In this document: piece after piece, positions 32,481-41,463 of the stretch | Position numbering within the stretch: the stretch's first letter is position 1 | How the letters are laid out: each line of letters opens with the position of its first letter | Assembly: GCF_004917075.1 (NCBI RefSeq) | Contig: NZ_SSYB01000004.1 | Span: forward strand, 646,546 to 710,545 | Reading direction: 5' to 3' | Source of the DNA: Geomonas edaphica | GTDB taxonomy: Bacteria; Desulfobacterota; Desulfuromonadia; Geobacterales; Geobacteraceae | Length of the DNA stretch: 64,000 nucleotides | Notes under the pieces: model-generated | The model's input: only the letters and a program-made list of their open reading frames with translations | Told to the model about the DNA's origin: nothing | The model's database searches: none | Program-made: the position numbers and the translations under genes

Positions 32481-35343
32481 CAGTGGTACCACCGGACAGC
32501 GCGCCCAAGGCCTTCCTCAGGGATTCCAGGTCGTACGGTTTCTGTATGAACTGCGCCCCCTTCTGGCCGGAGAGCCTTCTTGCCTCCTCCGCCGCGCTGT
32601 AACCGCTGGAAAGCACGATTTTCACGCCAGGCCGAATGCGGCGTAACTCATCCGCCGCGGTGATCCCGTCCATCCCAGGCATGGATAGATCCATGATCAC
32701 CGCGGCGATTTTTTCAGCGTGCTCCCGGAACAGGGCGACCGCTTCCGCACCGTCACATGCGATCAAGGTCGGATAGCCAAGCCCCCTCACCATGGCCCGG
32801 CAGACCAGTCGCACCATCTCCTCGTCGTCGACAATGAGCACCGTCCCCTCTTCCCCTGCCTCCTCCGGGACCTTGAGCGGTATCCCCGCCTCTGCGCCAG
32901 GTGAGCTTTTCGCCGCTTCTTCCCGCGCCACCGCTCTCTCAACGATCGTCGTCGGTGCCAGCTTTGCCGCAACGCTCTTCTCAATCAGTTGCTGTTCGGG
33001 GGCGGGCAACAGCACCTTGACGCTGGTCCCCTCCCCTGTTTCAGACCGCACCAGGATGGCTCCGCCGTGCCCGCGTACGATCCCCTGCACGGCGCAAAGT
33101 CCCAGCCCGCGCCCGGTAAACTTCGTCGAGAAGAACGGGTCGAACATACGGTCGCAGGTGGCGCGGTCCATGCCGGCACCATTGTCGGCAACCTCAAGGA
33201 CGATGAAGCTCCCCGCTACCGGCTTTTCGTCCAGCCTGCTGATGGCGAGTTCTGCAGCCCCCACTTCGGCCACGCCGGTGCTGACCGTCACGGCGCCCCC
33301 CTCCCCTAGCGCTTCGAGGGCGTTGGTGATCAGGTTCACGATCACCTGCTGCATCTGCCCCGGGTCGGCTTCGAACGAGGGAACACCTGGCTGCAACTGG
33401 GCGGTGAGGACCGCTCCCTTGCGCACCGACGCCTTCATCAGGTCCACGTTCTCCCCTACCAGTCGGTTCAGGTCGACCACCTGCAGGGTATAGCCGCCCT
33501 TGCCCGAGTACGCCAGCATCTGGCGGGTCAGATCGCCGGCGCGCTTGGCCGCCTGGTAAGCGTTGTCCAGGTATTTAACGGCCGGACTCTCGGGTTCCAC
33601 CACGTGACGGACCAACTCCAGGTTCCCGCCGATCACCATGAGCAGGTTATTGAAATCGTGGGCCACCCCGCCCGCTAATACGCCCAAACTCTCCAGCTTC
33701 TGGGTGTGCAGCAGCTGTCGCTCCAGTTCCCGTCGCTGCAAATCCCCCTGGCGCTTCTCCGTGATGTCAGTCCCGGAGCTCAGCACCCCCTGCACCTGGC
33801 CTTGGTCGTCGCGCAGCAGGATGTTGTGCCACGAGATGAGGCGCGTCCCCTTGTCCTTGGTGACGATGCGGTTTTCGAAGAACTCCAAAAACTCGTGCTC
33901 ACCGCGCACCAGACCGTCGAAGATCTGGCGGACTTCCCTCTTCTCCTCCGCCGGGACAAAGTTTTCACACCAATCCATACCGCGGAGCTCCTCCACCGTC
34001 CCCCCCAGCAGGACGGCACCGGTGCGGTTGATCATCGCTATGCGTCCGCCGGTATCCACGAGAAGCAGCATAACCGCGGCCACATCGAGGTAGCGGCGGG
34101 CATTCTCCTTCTCCCGTTCCAGGTCCCTAGTCCTTTCGGCGACCTGCCGCTCCAGCTCCTCGTGCCAGTTGGCGATGCGTTCGGCCATGCTGTTGAAAGC
34201 CGCGCCAAGCTCGGCGATCTCTTTGGCGGTACCGTGACCTGTAGCCGTTCGAGCAGAAAAATCTCCTCCTTCGAGGGCGGCGACGCTTCTGCGCAACTCC
34301 CGGATAGGGCTCGCAATCTTGCCGGCTCCCCACCACACGAAGAGCAGTGCGACGGAAATCATGGCGAGCCCGAACAGGGCCGCCCGGCTCCTCGTGGCTG
34401 CCAGGGGCGCGAAGGCGGTCTCCTCGTCGACCGCGACGGCGATACCCCACCTCCCGGTGCCACCGACCTCCAGGTAACGGTACGTGGCGAAGAACCTTCT
34501 GCCGTCACTTAGCGTCTCCAATTGTGATGACGCCGACTTCCCGAGGACCCGCCCGGTCAGTTTTTCCGTGAGAGGATCCCTGCTAGTCTGGGTCCGTCTC
34601 TGTTCCGGCACCGATGCGAGCAGCTCGCCGCGCGGCCCCACGAGGATCATGATGCTTTGCGCACCGGCCGTGCCGGGAAGCAGCGTAAGAGCTTCGAAAC
34701 TCGGTCTCGGTCCGGCCTCGGCAACTACCACCCCCGCAACGTCCCCGGTCACCTTCCCCGCCCTGTCCCGGACCAGTACTTTCCGTCCGATGAGGATCAC
34801 CGGTTCACCGCTTTCGCGGACGACGTCGATGTGCTCGGCTGCGCCGGCGGCGAGTGCGGCCGCGATGAAAGCCTTGTTGCGGTAACGGGCGCCGACAAGG
34901 TCCATCTCGCTCGCAGCCAGGACCTTCCCTGCTGGGCCCACCAGCACCACGGATGTGTAGGTGTCGGGAGAGATGATCTTTAGGGTGCGCAGATTCTGTG
35001 AGAGTGACTGGATATCCGCCGAGTCCGGCTCGTCGCCTCCCGCCAGGGCCGATTCGGTCGTCCTCACGAAGTCGCGCGAGTTGGCGACGACGGCGAGCTC
35101 GGCACGCCTCGAGGCGAGCCAGGTCACTACCGACTCCACCTTCAAGTCCGCCGCGTCCTCCAGCGCACGCACGATCTCGCTCTGCTTAAGCGGGTAGATC
35201 CCTTCGATGCCCAGTTGGGCCGAGCCGTACACGAGAACGAGGATCAACGCCGCCGAACCGGCAAGCGAGATGACGCTGAAGTAGGCGATGATCCGTTCGC
35301 GCATGCCGCACGAGGCGGGGTATGGTTTTTCTTTTATGGTCAT
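32473..35343 (-). CDS. Hybrid sensor histidine kinase with receiver domain
   Basis: A 956-residue membrane kinase. Order: helix at about 17-35, a large periplasmic Cache-like sensor (to about 300), a second helix (about 318-340), HAMP, PAS (RRYLDVAAVMLLLVD..), a PAC segment, phospho-acceptor HisKA with GVAHDFNNLLMVIGG, an ATPase domain (NLITNALEALGEGG, DNGAGM, GRGLGLCAV), and a C-terminal receiver with MDLSMPGMDG. The AHDFNN box is typical of kinases whose own receiver takes the phosphate. No separate regulator gene is adjacent. No clear ribosome site supports the ATG at 35343; the ATG at 35304 is possible. Confidence 0.88.
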   Translation of the reverse strand: MTIKEKPYPASCGMRERIIAYFSVISLAGSAALILVLVYGSAQLGIEGIYPLKQSEIVRALEDAADLKVESVVTWLASRRAELAVVANSRDFVRTTESALAGGDEPDSADIQSLSQNLRTLKIISPDTYTSVVLVGPAGKVLAASEMDLVGARYRNKAFIAAALAAGAAEHIDVVRESGEPVILIGRKVLVRDRAGKVTGDVAGVVVAEAGPRPSFEALTLLPGTAGAQSIMILVGPRGELLASVPEQRRTQTSRDPLTEKLTGRVLGKSASSQLETLSDGRRFFATYRYLEVGGTGRWGIAVAVDEETAFAPLAATRSRAALFGLAMISVALLFVWWGAGKIASPIRELRRSVAALEGGDFSARTATGHGTAKEIAELGAAFNSMAERIANWHEELERQVAERTRDLEREKENARRYLDVAAVMLLLVDTGGRIAMINRTGAVLLGGTVEELRGMDWCENFVPAEEKREVRQIFDGLVRGEHEFLEFFENRIVTKDKGTRLISWHNILLRDDQGQVQGVLSSGTDITEKRQGDLQRRELERQLLHTQKLESLGVLAGGVAHDFNNLLMVIGGNLELVRHVVEPESPAVKYLDNAYQAAKRAGDLTRQMLAYSGKGGYTLQVVDLNRLVGENVDLMKASVRKGAVLTAQLQPGVPSFEADPGQMQQVIVNLITNALEALGEGGAVTVSTGVAEVGAAELAISRLDEKPVAGSFIVLEVADNGAGMDRATCDRMFDPFFSTKFTGRGLGLCAVQGIVRGHGGAILVRSETGEGTSVKVLLPAPEQQLIEKSVAAKLAPTTIVERAVAREEAAKSSPGAEAGIPLKVPEEAGEEGTVLIVDDEEMVRLVCRAMVRGLGYPTLIACDGAEAVALFREHAEKIAAVIMDLSMPGMDGITAADELRRIRPGVKIVLSSGYSAAEEARRLSGQKGAQFIQKPYDLESLRKALGALSGGTTAT

Positions 35344-35569
35344 GGTTGGTGGTTGGAACCTGGCGGCTCCGCATTTACGGCGACCGGATCTTGCAGTGCG
35401 CCGTTCGCCCGGTTAGGCAGCCTGGCGGGGGAGGGGAGGATAAATGGCTGCGTACCGTAGGGGCAACGTGTTACTAATTCGGATCTTTTCCACCGACTTT
35501 ATCGGCATATATGGCGCTTTCTTGAGTTCAATGTTTGTGGCGGGGTAGGGGGGAAGGTCTTGGGCAGGC

Positions 35570-35600
35570 AAAAAAAAAGCCCCCTCTGGCTGAGGGGGCT
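35570..35600 (-). terminator. Terminator of the FadL-type porin gene
   Basis: On the minus strand AGCCCCCTC, loop, GAGGGGGCT, then eight T (A-run at 35570-35578). It lies just downstream of the porin stop at 35623. Confidence 0.88.
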
Positions 35601-35622
35601 TCTGTTGCAATATGCACTCACG

Positions 35623-36846
35623 CTACATGAAATGCCATATGAGTCCGATATCGTAGGAGGTTTCCCGCACCTTCGAAGAGAAGGTGTAGGTCCCGCTCGC
35701 GTCGCTCTCGCTCACGTGGTTGCTGAGCGCGCACATCCCGCCTAGATGCGCTTCGAACGAACCGGTGAACTGGTAGCCGACCCCGAATGAGAAGTGATGC
35801 TCGGCTATCGCCGGGAATCCGATGATGCGCAGGTATTCGTACGCCGCATTGGAGACCGTGGCCCCCTGGATCTGCGTCGTCCCCATGAGGTCGAAGTTCT
35901 TGTGCAGCCGCACCGGGTTCTTGCCGTAGTTGTAGCCAAGGCGCAGGGTAAGACCGTCCGGGTCCTTGTACTGCATCCCCAGCGCGTAGACCCACTGGTC
36001 CTTCCAGTCAAACTCACGATAACCGTCGGCATCGCTCCAGTTGAGCCACTTGGCATCGGCCTCGAGGAGCAGGTCTTCGGTGGCGTGCCAGGCGATCCCC
36101 GCCGAAGCGGTACGCGGGGACTCCATCTCCAGCTCCTTCTTCTCTCCACTACCGAAGTCGGATACCCTCTCGTGCGAAAGCTTCTCCGCGCTGGTGTAAC
36201 TGGCACCGATGGAGCAGGGACCCATGCGGTAGATGGCGCCAAGCTGCTCACCGATGCCGTAGTTGTGCGAGGTACCTTCGCCCAGGTCAAGCGAGCCGTA
36301 CAAAAGGTGCAGTGAAGACCCTATCGAGAAATTCGGGGTTACCAGGAAGGCGATGTTGGGGGCGAACTTGAGGATCTGGAGCTGCGTGTAGATGTCACCT
36401 TCAGCGCCGGGGGAGCCAGGGTTGAGATCGATCCCTTTGTTGCGGTAGTCGACCCCCATACCGGTGATCCCGAACATGCCGAGACCGAAACGGAACCGGT
36501 CGCTGATCGGCGTTACCATGCCGACGGCGGGGATGATGAACGGCTTCATGTCGCTCTTCGCGCTGACAACCTGGTGCCCCATGGTCACGGTGGCCTTCAC
36601 CGAGGGATTGTAGATCGTCGAGGCGAAGACCACCTCAGTGCCGGGGCAGTAGGGCCCCATGCATACCGCGGCGGGATTGGCGAAGATGGCGCTTATAGCG
36701 TCCTGTGGGGCGGCGACGCCGGCCCCTCCCATAGCGCGCGACGCAGGCGCCACACCGATCAAGGTATCGCCGTTGGTTGCCCATGCTTCGGGTGAGGAGA
36801 TAGAAAGTAACAGTGCTGCTGCCGCAAGTACCGCCTTCTTTGCCAT
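35623..36846 (-). CDS. FadL/OmpP1/TodX-family outer-membrane channel
   Basis: A 407-residue outer-membrane beta-barrel for uptake of long-chain fatty acids or aromatic hydrocarbons. A signal peptide ends at about AWA (residue 23), followed by the family's NGDTLIGVAPASRAMGGAGVA and DAISAIFANPAAV region, which forms the N-terminal hatch. The rest alternates hydrophobic and polar strands and ends in LIWHFM, an aromatic C-terminus proper for barrel insertion. It is a single-gene unit with its own promoter and terminator. Confidence 0.88.
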   Translation of the reverse strand: MAKKAVLAAAALLLSISSPEAWATNGDTLIGVAPASRAMGGAGVAAPQDAISAIFANPAAVCMGPYCPGTEVVFASTIYNPSVKATVTMGHQVVSAKSDMKPFIIPAVGMVTPISDRFRFGLGMFGITGMGVDYRNKGIDLNPGSPGAEGDIYTQLQILKFAPNIAFLVTPNFSIGSSLHLLYGSLDLGEGTSHNYGIGEQLGAIYRMGPCSIGASYTSAEKLSHERVSDFGSGEKKELEMESPRTASAGIAWHATEDLLLEADAKWLNWSDADGYREFDWKDQWVYALGMQYKDPDGLTLRLGYNYGKNPVRLHKNFDLMGTTQIQGATVSNAAYEYLRIIGFPAIAEHHFSFGVGYQFTGSFEAHLGGMCALSNHVSESDASGTYTFSSKVRETSYDIGLIWHFM

Positions 36847-36879
36847 AAGTCCGCCTCAATTAATGAATTTCAAGCGGAC

Positions 36880-36908
36880 CTTATAGCATTTTTCTTACAA
36901 GGTGTAAA
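36880..36908 (-). promoter_or_regulatory. Promoter of the FadL-type gene
   Basis: On the minus strand TTTACA, 17 bases, TATAAG (complement of 36880-36885). It lies about 35 bases before the ATG, with GAGGCGG as ribosome site. Confidence 0.6.
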
Positions 36909-36961
36909 TAATCCATTTTTCCGTATACAGATATGAAAACCACTAAAGGCGATGGGAAAAG

Positions 36962-37915
36962 TTACAGCCACCCCTTCCGCTTGAAATACCAATAAGGTGC
37001 GATGCCCGATAGGATCATCAGGGCCAGGGCCCACGGGTAGCCGAGCCCCATCTTCAGCTCGGGCATGTAGTCGAAGTTCATGCCGTAGATGCTGGCGACG
37101 AGGGTAGGGGGGAGGAAGACCACCGCCGCAATGGAAAAGATCTTAATGATCTGGTTCTGCTCGATATTGATGAAGCCCTGGGTCGAGTCCATCAGGAAGT
37201 TGATCTTGTCGAACAAGAAGGTGGTGTGCGACATGAGGGTCTCGACGTCGCGCGCGATCTCCCTGAGCGTTTCGGCCTGGTCGGTCCTATCCCGCAAGTG
37301 GCGCAGCAAAAAGGAGATGTCGCGCTGGGTATCCATGAGGCAGAGGCGGATCTTTCCGTTACTGTCCTCGAGCCGCGCCAGCTTGTCGATGGCGTCCTCG
37401 AGTTCCGCGTCCTCGTCCTCGAGCACCATGTGGCTCACCCCCTCGAGCTGGCGATGGATGTCCTCCAGGGTATCGGCGTGGTTCTCCACCTTCTGATCCA
37501 GCAGGATGACGAGCAGTTCCGCTGCGGAACGGCACTCGACGTGACCGCGGCGGGCGCGCATGCGCAGCAGTCGGAAGTCGGCTAAGTCTCCCTCGCGAAT
37601 GGTGATCAGGTGGTTCGTCTGCAGGATGCAGGCGACGGTAAGCGTCATGTGACGCCCCTCGCTCTGGGAGAGGAAGAGCGGGTGGACGTGGATCCCGGCG
37701 GAGTCCACGAAGCATCGGGCGGAGATCTCGATCTCGTCGACCTCGTCGTACTCGGGGATGTCGGTATGCAGGAGGAGCTCCAGCAGATCCCTCTCTTCGT
37801 CGTCCGGTTCGTGGGCGTCGATCCAGTCGGCCTTTAGGATCTGGTTGGGGAGGTCCTCCCGCTCGAACTCCATCTCTGTGATGAGTCCGCTTTCTATCTT
37901 GAAAAGCCTCAGCAT
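36962..37915 (-). CDS. corA: CorA-type magnesium/cobalt transporter
   Basis: A 317-residue divalent-cation channel: a long cytoplasmic alpha/beta and coiled-coil domain, then two C-terminal membrane helices. The signature GMN is in SIYGMNFDYMPEL between the helices, and the end KRKGWL carries the basic tail. AGGAG lies 7 bases before the ATG at 37915. The open frame extends to 38083, but that part runs into the hemE 3' region. It follows hemE by 121 bases on the same strand. Confidence 0.92.
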   Translation of the reverse strand: MLRLFKIESGLITEMEFEREDLPNQILKADWIDAHEPDDEERDLLELLLHTDIPEYDEVDEIEISARCFVDSAGIHVHPLFLSQSEGRHMTLTVACILQTNHLITIREGDLADFRLLRMRARRGHVECRSAAELLVILLDQKVENHADTLEDIHRQLEGVSHMVLEDEDAELEDAIDKLARLEDSNGKIRLCLMDTQRDISFLLRHLRDRTDQAETLREIARDVETLMSHTTFLFDKINFLMDSTQGFINIEQNQIIKIFSIAAVVFLPPTLVASIYGMNFDYMPELKMGLGYPWALALMILSGIAPYWYFKRKGWL

Positions 37916-37989
37916 GATGCGCTCCTGCCTGGTCCGCGCCCTCGGTGCCGGCCGTGGCACTGCGGACACCCGGACCCCTTGCCCGGTTG

Positions 37990-38030
37990 AAACAAGAAGG
38001 GCGGCCTTATCGGCCGCCCCAGTCTGTGGT
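37990..38030 (-). terminator. Possible hairpin after hemE
   Basis: GGGCGGCC, loop TTAT/ATAA, GGCCGCCC with a modest T-rich tail (CTTCTTGTTT) on the minus strand. It could end hemE transcripts before corA. Confidence 0.45.
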
Positions 38031-38036
38031 CCTGAA

Positions 38037-39056
38037 TTATTTCTGCGACAGCCTGTGCACGCAGTCGACCATGAAGATCGCATTTTCCGGCGGTACCGTG
38101 GGGAGGATGCCGTGCCCCAGGTTGAAGATGAGGCCGGGCCTGCCGGCGTTCTCGTCCAGCACGCGCTTCACCTCGCGCTCGATGACCTCTTTCGGTGCGA
38201 AGAGCACGGTCGGATCGAGGTTACCCTGCACCGCCATGTCGCCCAGGATGTCGCGAGCCTTGCCGAGGTTCACGTGCCAATCGAGGCCCATGACGTCGCC
38301 GCCTGCTTCTTTCACGATCTCGAGCATGGTGCCTGCGCCCTTCACGAAGTGGATCACCGGAACGTTGGTGCGGTTCAGGCCGTTGATGAGGCGCTGGGTG
38401 TACGGGAGGACGTAGCGCTCGTAGTCGGCGGGGGAGAGCATGCCGCCCCAGGTGTCGAAGATCTGGATCGCCTGCGCGCCGGCCTTGATCTGGGCGTTCA
38501 GGTACTCCATGTCCATGGTGGTTATCTTGTCCATGAGCGCCGCGTAGATCTCGGGCTCGGCGTACATCATCTTCTTGAGTGCGGCGAAGTCCTTGGAGCC
38601 TTTGCCTTCGACCATGTAGCAGGCGAGGGTGAAGGGAGCGCCGCCGAAGCCGATCAGCGGTACCTTTGCGGCAAGCTCTTTCCGGAGGAGTTTGACGGCG
38701 TCGAGCACGTAGGGGACGTCGGTCTCCATTTTCGGGATCTTGAGCGCCTCTACGTCGGCCATGGTGCGGATCGGTTTGGTGAAGACCGGCCCAGGGGTGA
38801 AGTCGAGCTCCATGCCCATCGGCTCGATCGGGGTGAGGATGTCGGAGAAGAGGATCGCGGCGTCGACGCCCAGGATGTCCACCGGCTGGATGGTGACTTC
38901 AGCGGCGAGTTCCGGCGTCTTGCAGAGTTCCAGGAAGGTGCATTTGGAGCGGACGCGCATGTAATCGGGGAGGTAACGGCCGGCCTGACGCATAAGCCAT
39001 ACCGGTACGATGTCGACCGGCTTACCCCAACATGCGTCTAAAAATCGAGTATTCAT
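38037..39056 (-). CDS. hemE: Uroporphyrinogen decarboxylase
   Basis: Converts uroporphyrinogen III to coproporphyrinogen III in haem synthesis. The 339-residue protein begins with MNTRFLDACWGKP. The active-site loop MRQAGRYLPDY, the Asp in ILFSDILTP, and GFGGAPFTLACYMVEG near the middle are characteristic. AGGAGGA lies 7 bases before the ATG at 39056; the open frame continues to 39101 without support. A radical SAM gene lies upstream on the same strand. Methyltransferase relatives (MtaA) exist, but the motifs fit HemE. Confidence 0.94.
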   Translation of the reverse strand: MNTRFLDACWGKPVDIVPVWLMRQAGRYLPDYMRVRSKCTFLELCKTPELAAEVTIQPVDILGVDAAILFSDILTPIEPMGMELDFTPGPVFTKPIRTMADVEALKIPKMETDVPYVLDAVKLLRKELAAKVPLIGFGGAPFTLACYMVEGKGSKDFAALKKMMYAEPEIYAALMDKITTMDMEYLNAQIKAGAQAIQIFDTWGGMLSPADYERYVLPYTQRLINGLNRTNVPVIHFVKGAGTMLEIVKEAGGDVMGLDWHVNLGKARDILGDMAVQGNLDPTVLFAPKEVIEREVKRVLDENAGRPGLIFNLGHGILPTVPPENAIFMVDCVHRLSQK

Positions 39057-39230
39057 AGTAATCCTCCTGGGTGAAATTTGAGGTGTCTCGAACCACAACA
39101 TTACAGCGTGAAGCCGCCCATCAAACTTGGTTGTCCATCAAACTTTGGATGGATAACTGGGCAAAAAAATTACTTCCGGGTGGTGAGCCCCTAACCTTAT
39201 CCCTCTCCCGTCATGAAACGGGGGCCGTTA

Positions 39231-39322
39231 AAAGTCCCCCTTTGCGAAGGGGGATTTAGGGGGATTTGCTTTTGCTTGGGGAGAGGCAAATCCCCCCCGC
39301 CCCCCTTCGCAAAGGGGGGGGG
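39231..39322. repeat. C/G-run palindromic repeat upstream of hemE
   Basis: CCCCCTTTGCGAAGGGGG and a second unit CCCCCCTTCGCAAAGGGGGG, with AAATCCCCC and GGGGGATTT flanks. Similar to 31172-31245. It occupies most of the 281-bp gap between hemE and the radical SAM gene. Confidence 0.65.
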
Positions 39323-39337
39323 AAGCAAATCGTCAAA

Positions 39338-40414
39338 CTATTTCTGCTCTTTTCTCTGCACCTTGATCGGCACGTAGTTGCAGAACGGTTCCTCTTCCAT
39401 GTAGTCGCCATACACCGCATCGGCGCGGGCGCGGCAGCCGCCGCAGACGTTCAGGTATTCGCACTCGCCGCACTTACCCTTGTAGGCTTTGAAGTCGCGC
39501 AGGTCCTTGAAGATCTCCGAGTTTTCCCAGAGCTCCTTGAACGGGGTTTCCTTCACGTTGCCGGCGGTCCTGTGGAAGTAGGAGCAGGGCTTCAGGTTGC
39601 CGAAGCAGTCGATGAGGCAGATGGTCTGGGCCGCGATGCACCCCTTGCCGCCGCCGGTGGAGAAGGTGAGGGAACGACGCTCGAACTTCTCACCCTCCGC
39701 CTTCGCCTTCTGCGGCACGATGCGGTAGTAGTGCGGCGCGCAGGTCGGGCGCATGAGGATGTCGTCCTCGTTTTTCTCCTGGTGGTAGTGCCAGTCGAGG
39801 ATCTCCTCGTAGTCTTCCTTGGAGATCAGTTCGCTCATGATATCCTCGCCGCGACCGGTCGGGACGATCATGAACATGTACCAGGCGGTGGCGCCGATGG
39901 ACTTGGCGACCTTGAAGGTGTTGGCGATGTCGGTCTGGTTGCGCTTGGTGAAGGAGGAGTTGACCAGGAACTTCTGGCCGTGCTTTCTGAAGAGCTCGGC
40001 GGCCTTCATCACGCCTTCGAAGGCGCCCGGGCACTGGCGGAAGTCGTCGTGCACGGCGGCGTTGGAGCCGTCCAGGGAGAGCGACACCATCTTGATGTCG
40101 GCCTTCCTCATCTTCTCGCACACCTCGTCGGTCACGAGGGAGCCGTTGGTCGCCATGCACATCCTGAGGCCGAGCGAGGTGCCGTACTCGGCGAGTTCGA
40201 AGATGTCCGGCCGCATGAGAGGCTCGCCGCCGGAGAGTACCACGACCGGCTTCGAGAAATCGGCGATTTCCTTCAGGAGCTTCTTTCCTTCCTCGGTGGT
40301 GAAGTCACCTTCCGACGAGGTCAGCTCGGACGAACAGCGGCAGTGCACGCATTTGAGGTTGCAGCGCTGGGTGGTCTCCCAGGCGATCCATTTCGGTACG
40401 AACTCTTCGGCCAT
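39338..40414 (-). CDS. Radical SAM/SPASM protein, NirJ/AhbD-like
   Basis: A 358-residue radical SAM enzyme. The SAM [4Fe-4S] site is CNLKCVHC (Cys18, Cys22, Cys25), followed by [13 protein letters not shown]. The C-terminal third is Cys-rich ([22 protein letters not shown], then [18 protein letters not shown] and PFCNYV), the SPASM layout with auxiliary clusters. NirJ, AhbC and AhbD of alternative haem and haem d1 pathways look like this, and hemE is downstream. Peptide-modifying SPASM enzymes are an alternative, but no precursor peptide is visible. GGAG lies 5 bases before the ATG at 40414. Confidence 0.75.
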   Translation of the reverse strand: MAEEFVPKWIAWETTQRCNLKCVHCRCSSELTSSEGDFTTEEGKKLLKEIADFSKPVVVLSGGEPLMRPDIFELAEYGTSLGLRMCMATNGSLVTDEVCEKMRKADIKMVSLSLDGSNAAVHDDFRQCPGAFEGVMKAAELFRKHGQKFLVNSSFTKRNQTDIANTFKVAKSIGATAWYMFMIVPTGRGEDIMSELISKEDYEEILDWHYHQEKNEDDILMRPTCAPHYYRIVPQKAKAEGEKFERRSLTFSTGGGKGCIAAQTICLIDCFGNLKPCSYFHRTAGNVKETPFKELWENSEIFKDLRDFKAYKGKCGECEYLNVCGGCRARADAVYGDYMEEEPFCNYVPIKVQRKEQK

Positions 40415-40624
40415 GGTATCTCCAATGTGACCCTGGAAAGCGTGCAGTGCGGGGGGGAATCGACTCGGGGCAGGGAACGAATTCGCGCCAAAAACGGTCG
40501 GCTCTGCGACAAGGAACGCTTCGGCTGCCTCCTTCCCGACACGGCGTCGCAAGGGGCATCCAGGAGGTAAAAAGTTTACTGCGAACTTTACTATGAAAGG
40601 CGCGACGAACTCAAGAAGAATCGC

Positions 40625-41380
40625 TTATTCCGCCATTTTACGGTTGAAGACGTATACGGCGACGGCGAAAGATACGGCCGCACTCAGAACCAGGTTGACC
40701 AGGTAGTGAGTGGGGACGGCTCCAGTGAGGAGAGCGTCGCGCGCCCCCTCGAAAATAGCCGTGGTGGGAAGCAGCTCAATCAGTGGCAGTATCGATGAAG
40801 GGTAGGATGAGAGAGGGAAGAAGATACCCGCCATGAAGATGAGCGGGACGATGATCACGGACTGCACCCGGCCTATGTTTTCCGGCTTGTCTATGACAGT
40901 GCCGCAGATAGTGCCGAGGCAGGAAAAGGTCATGGAAGAGAGTGCGATGCAGCCTAAGTAGCTTGGGAGGTGCGTGTAGTCGATGCGGAAGGGGGTGAGG
41001 GCGAGGATCACCAGGAAGACGACCGAACCCTTTACCGCCCCTTGTGAGAAGCCGGAGAAGATCTTGCCGATGACGATGTCGTAGACGGTCACGGGGGTGA
41101 CGCGGTACTCCTCGATGGTGCGCTGCACGCGGCGGTGGAACCACATGCTCCAGGAGCTCTCGTCGAAGGCCGCGTTGACCGCGGTCATCGAGATGAGGCC
41201 GGGGGCGATGAAGAGAGGGTAGGGGACCCCGTTCACGGCGGTGATGTACCCTTTGAGACCGAAGCCGAAGGCGAGGTAAAGGGTGAGGGGGTATGCCACC
41301 ACCGAGACGAGCTCAGAGACGATGCTGCGCCTTAAGACCAGCATGTCCCTGCCCCAGATGGAAAACGCGCCTTTGAACAT
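40625..41380 (-). CDS. ABC-2 type transporter permease
   Basis: A 251-residue inner-membrane permease with six helices and an ABC-2 core. The region around residues 90-130 (RTIEEYRVTPVTVYDIVIG) is the typical cytoplasmic loop that contacts the ATPase, like that of NodJ/DrrB proteins. It pairs with the ATPase gene 84 bases upstream. Substrate unknown. The 72-bp gap after it leads to the radical SAM gene. Confidence 0.85.
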   Translation of the reverse strand: MFKGAFSIWGRDMLVLRRSIVSELVSVVAYPLTLYLAFGFGLKGYITAVNGVPYPLFIAPGLISMTAVNAAFDESSWSMWFHRRVQRTIEEYRVTPVTVYDIVIGKIFSGFSQGAVKGSVVFLVILALTPFRIDYTHLPSYLGCIALSSMTFSCLGTICGTVIDKPENIGRVQSVIIVPLIFMAGIFFPLSSYPSSILPLIELLPTTAIFEGARDALLTGAVPTHYLVNLVLSAAVSFAVAVYVFNRKMAE

Positions 41381-41399
41381 TGGCTCCCTCTTCTTGGTC

Positions 41400-41462
41400 T
41401 GACGTCAGACCTGTCCGACTAGTCTGACCTGTCTGACCGGTCTGACAGGTCCGACGTCGGAC
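41400..41462. repeat. TCyGACnnG short tandem repeat between ABC genes
   Basis: Six or seven imperfect units of about 9-10 bases, such as TCTGACCTG, TCTGACCGG and TCCGACTAG. The same unit fills 52664-52729 near gyrA. It fills nearly all of the gap between ATPase and permease. Confidence 0.75.
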
Positions 41463-41463
41463 A

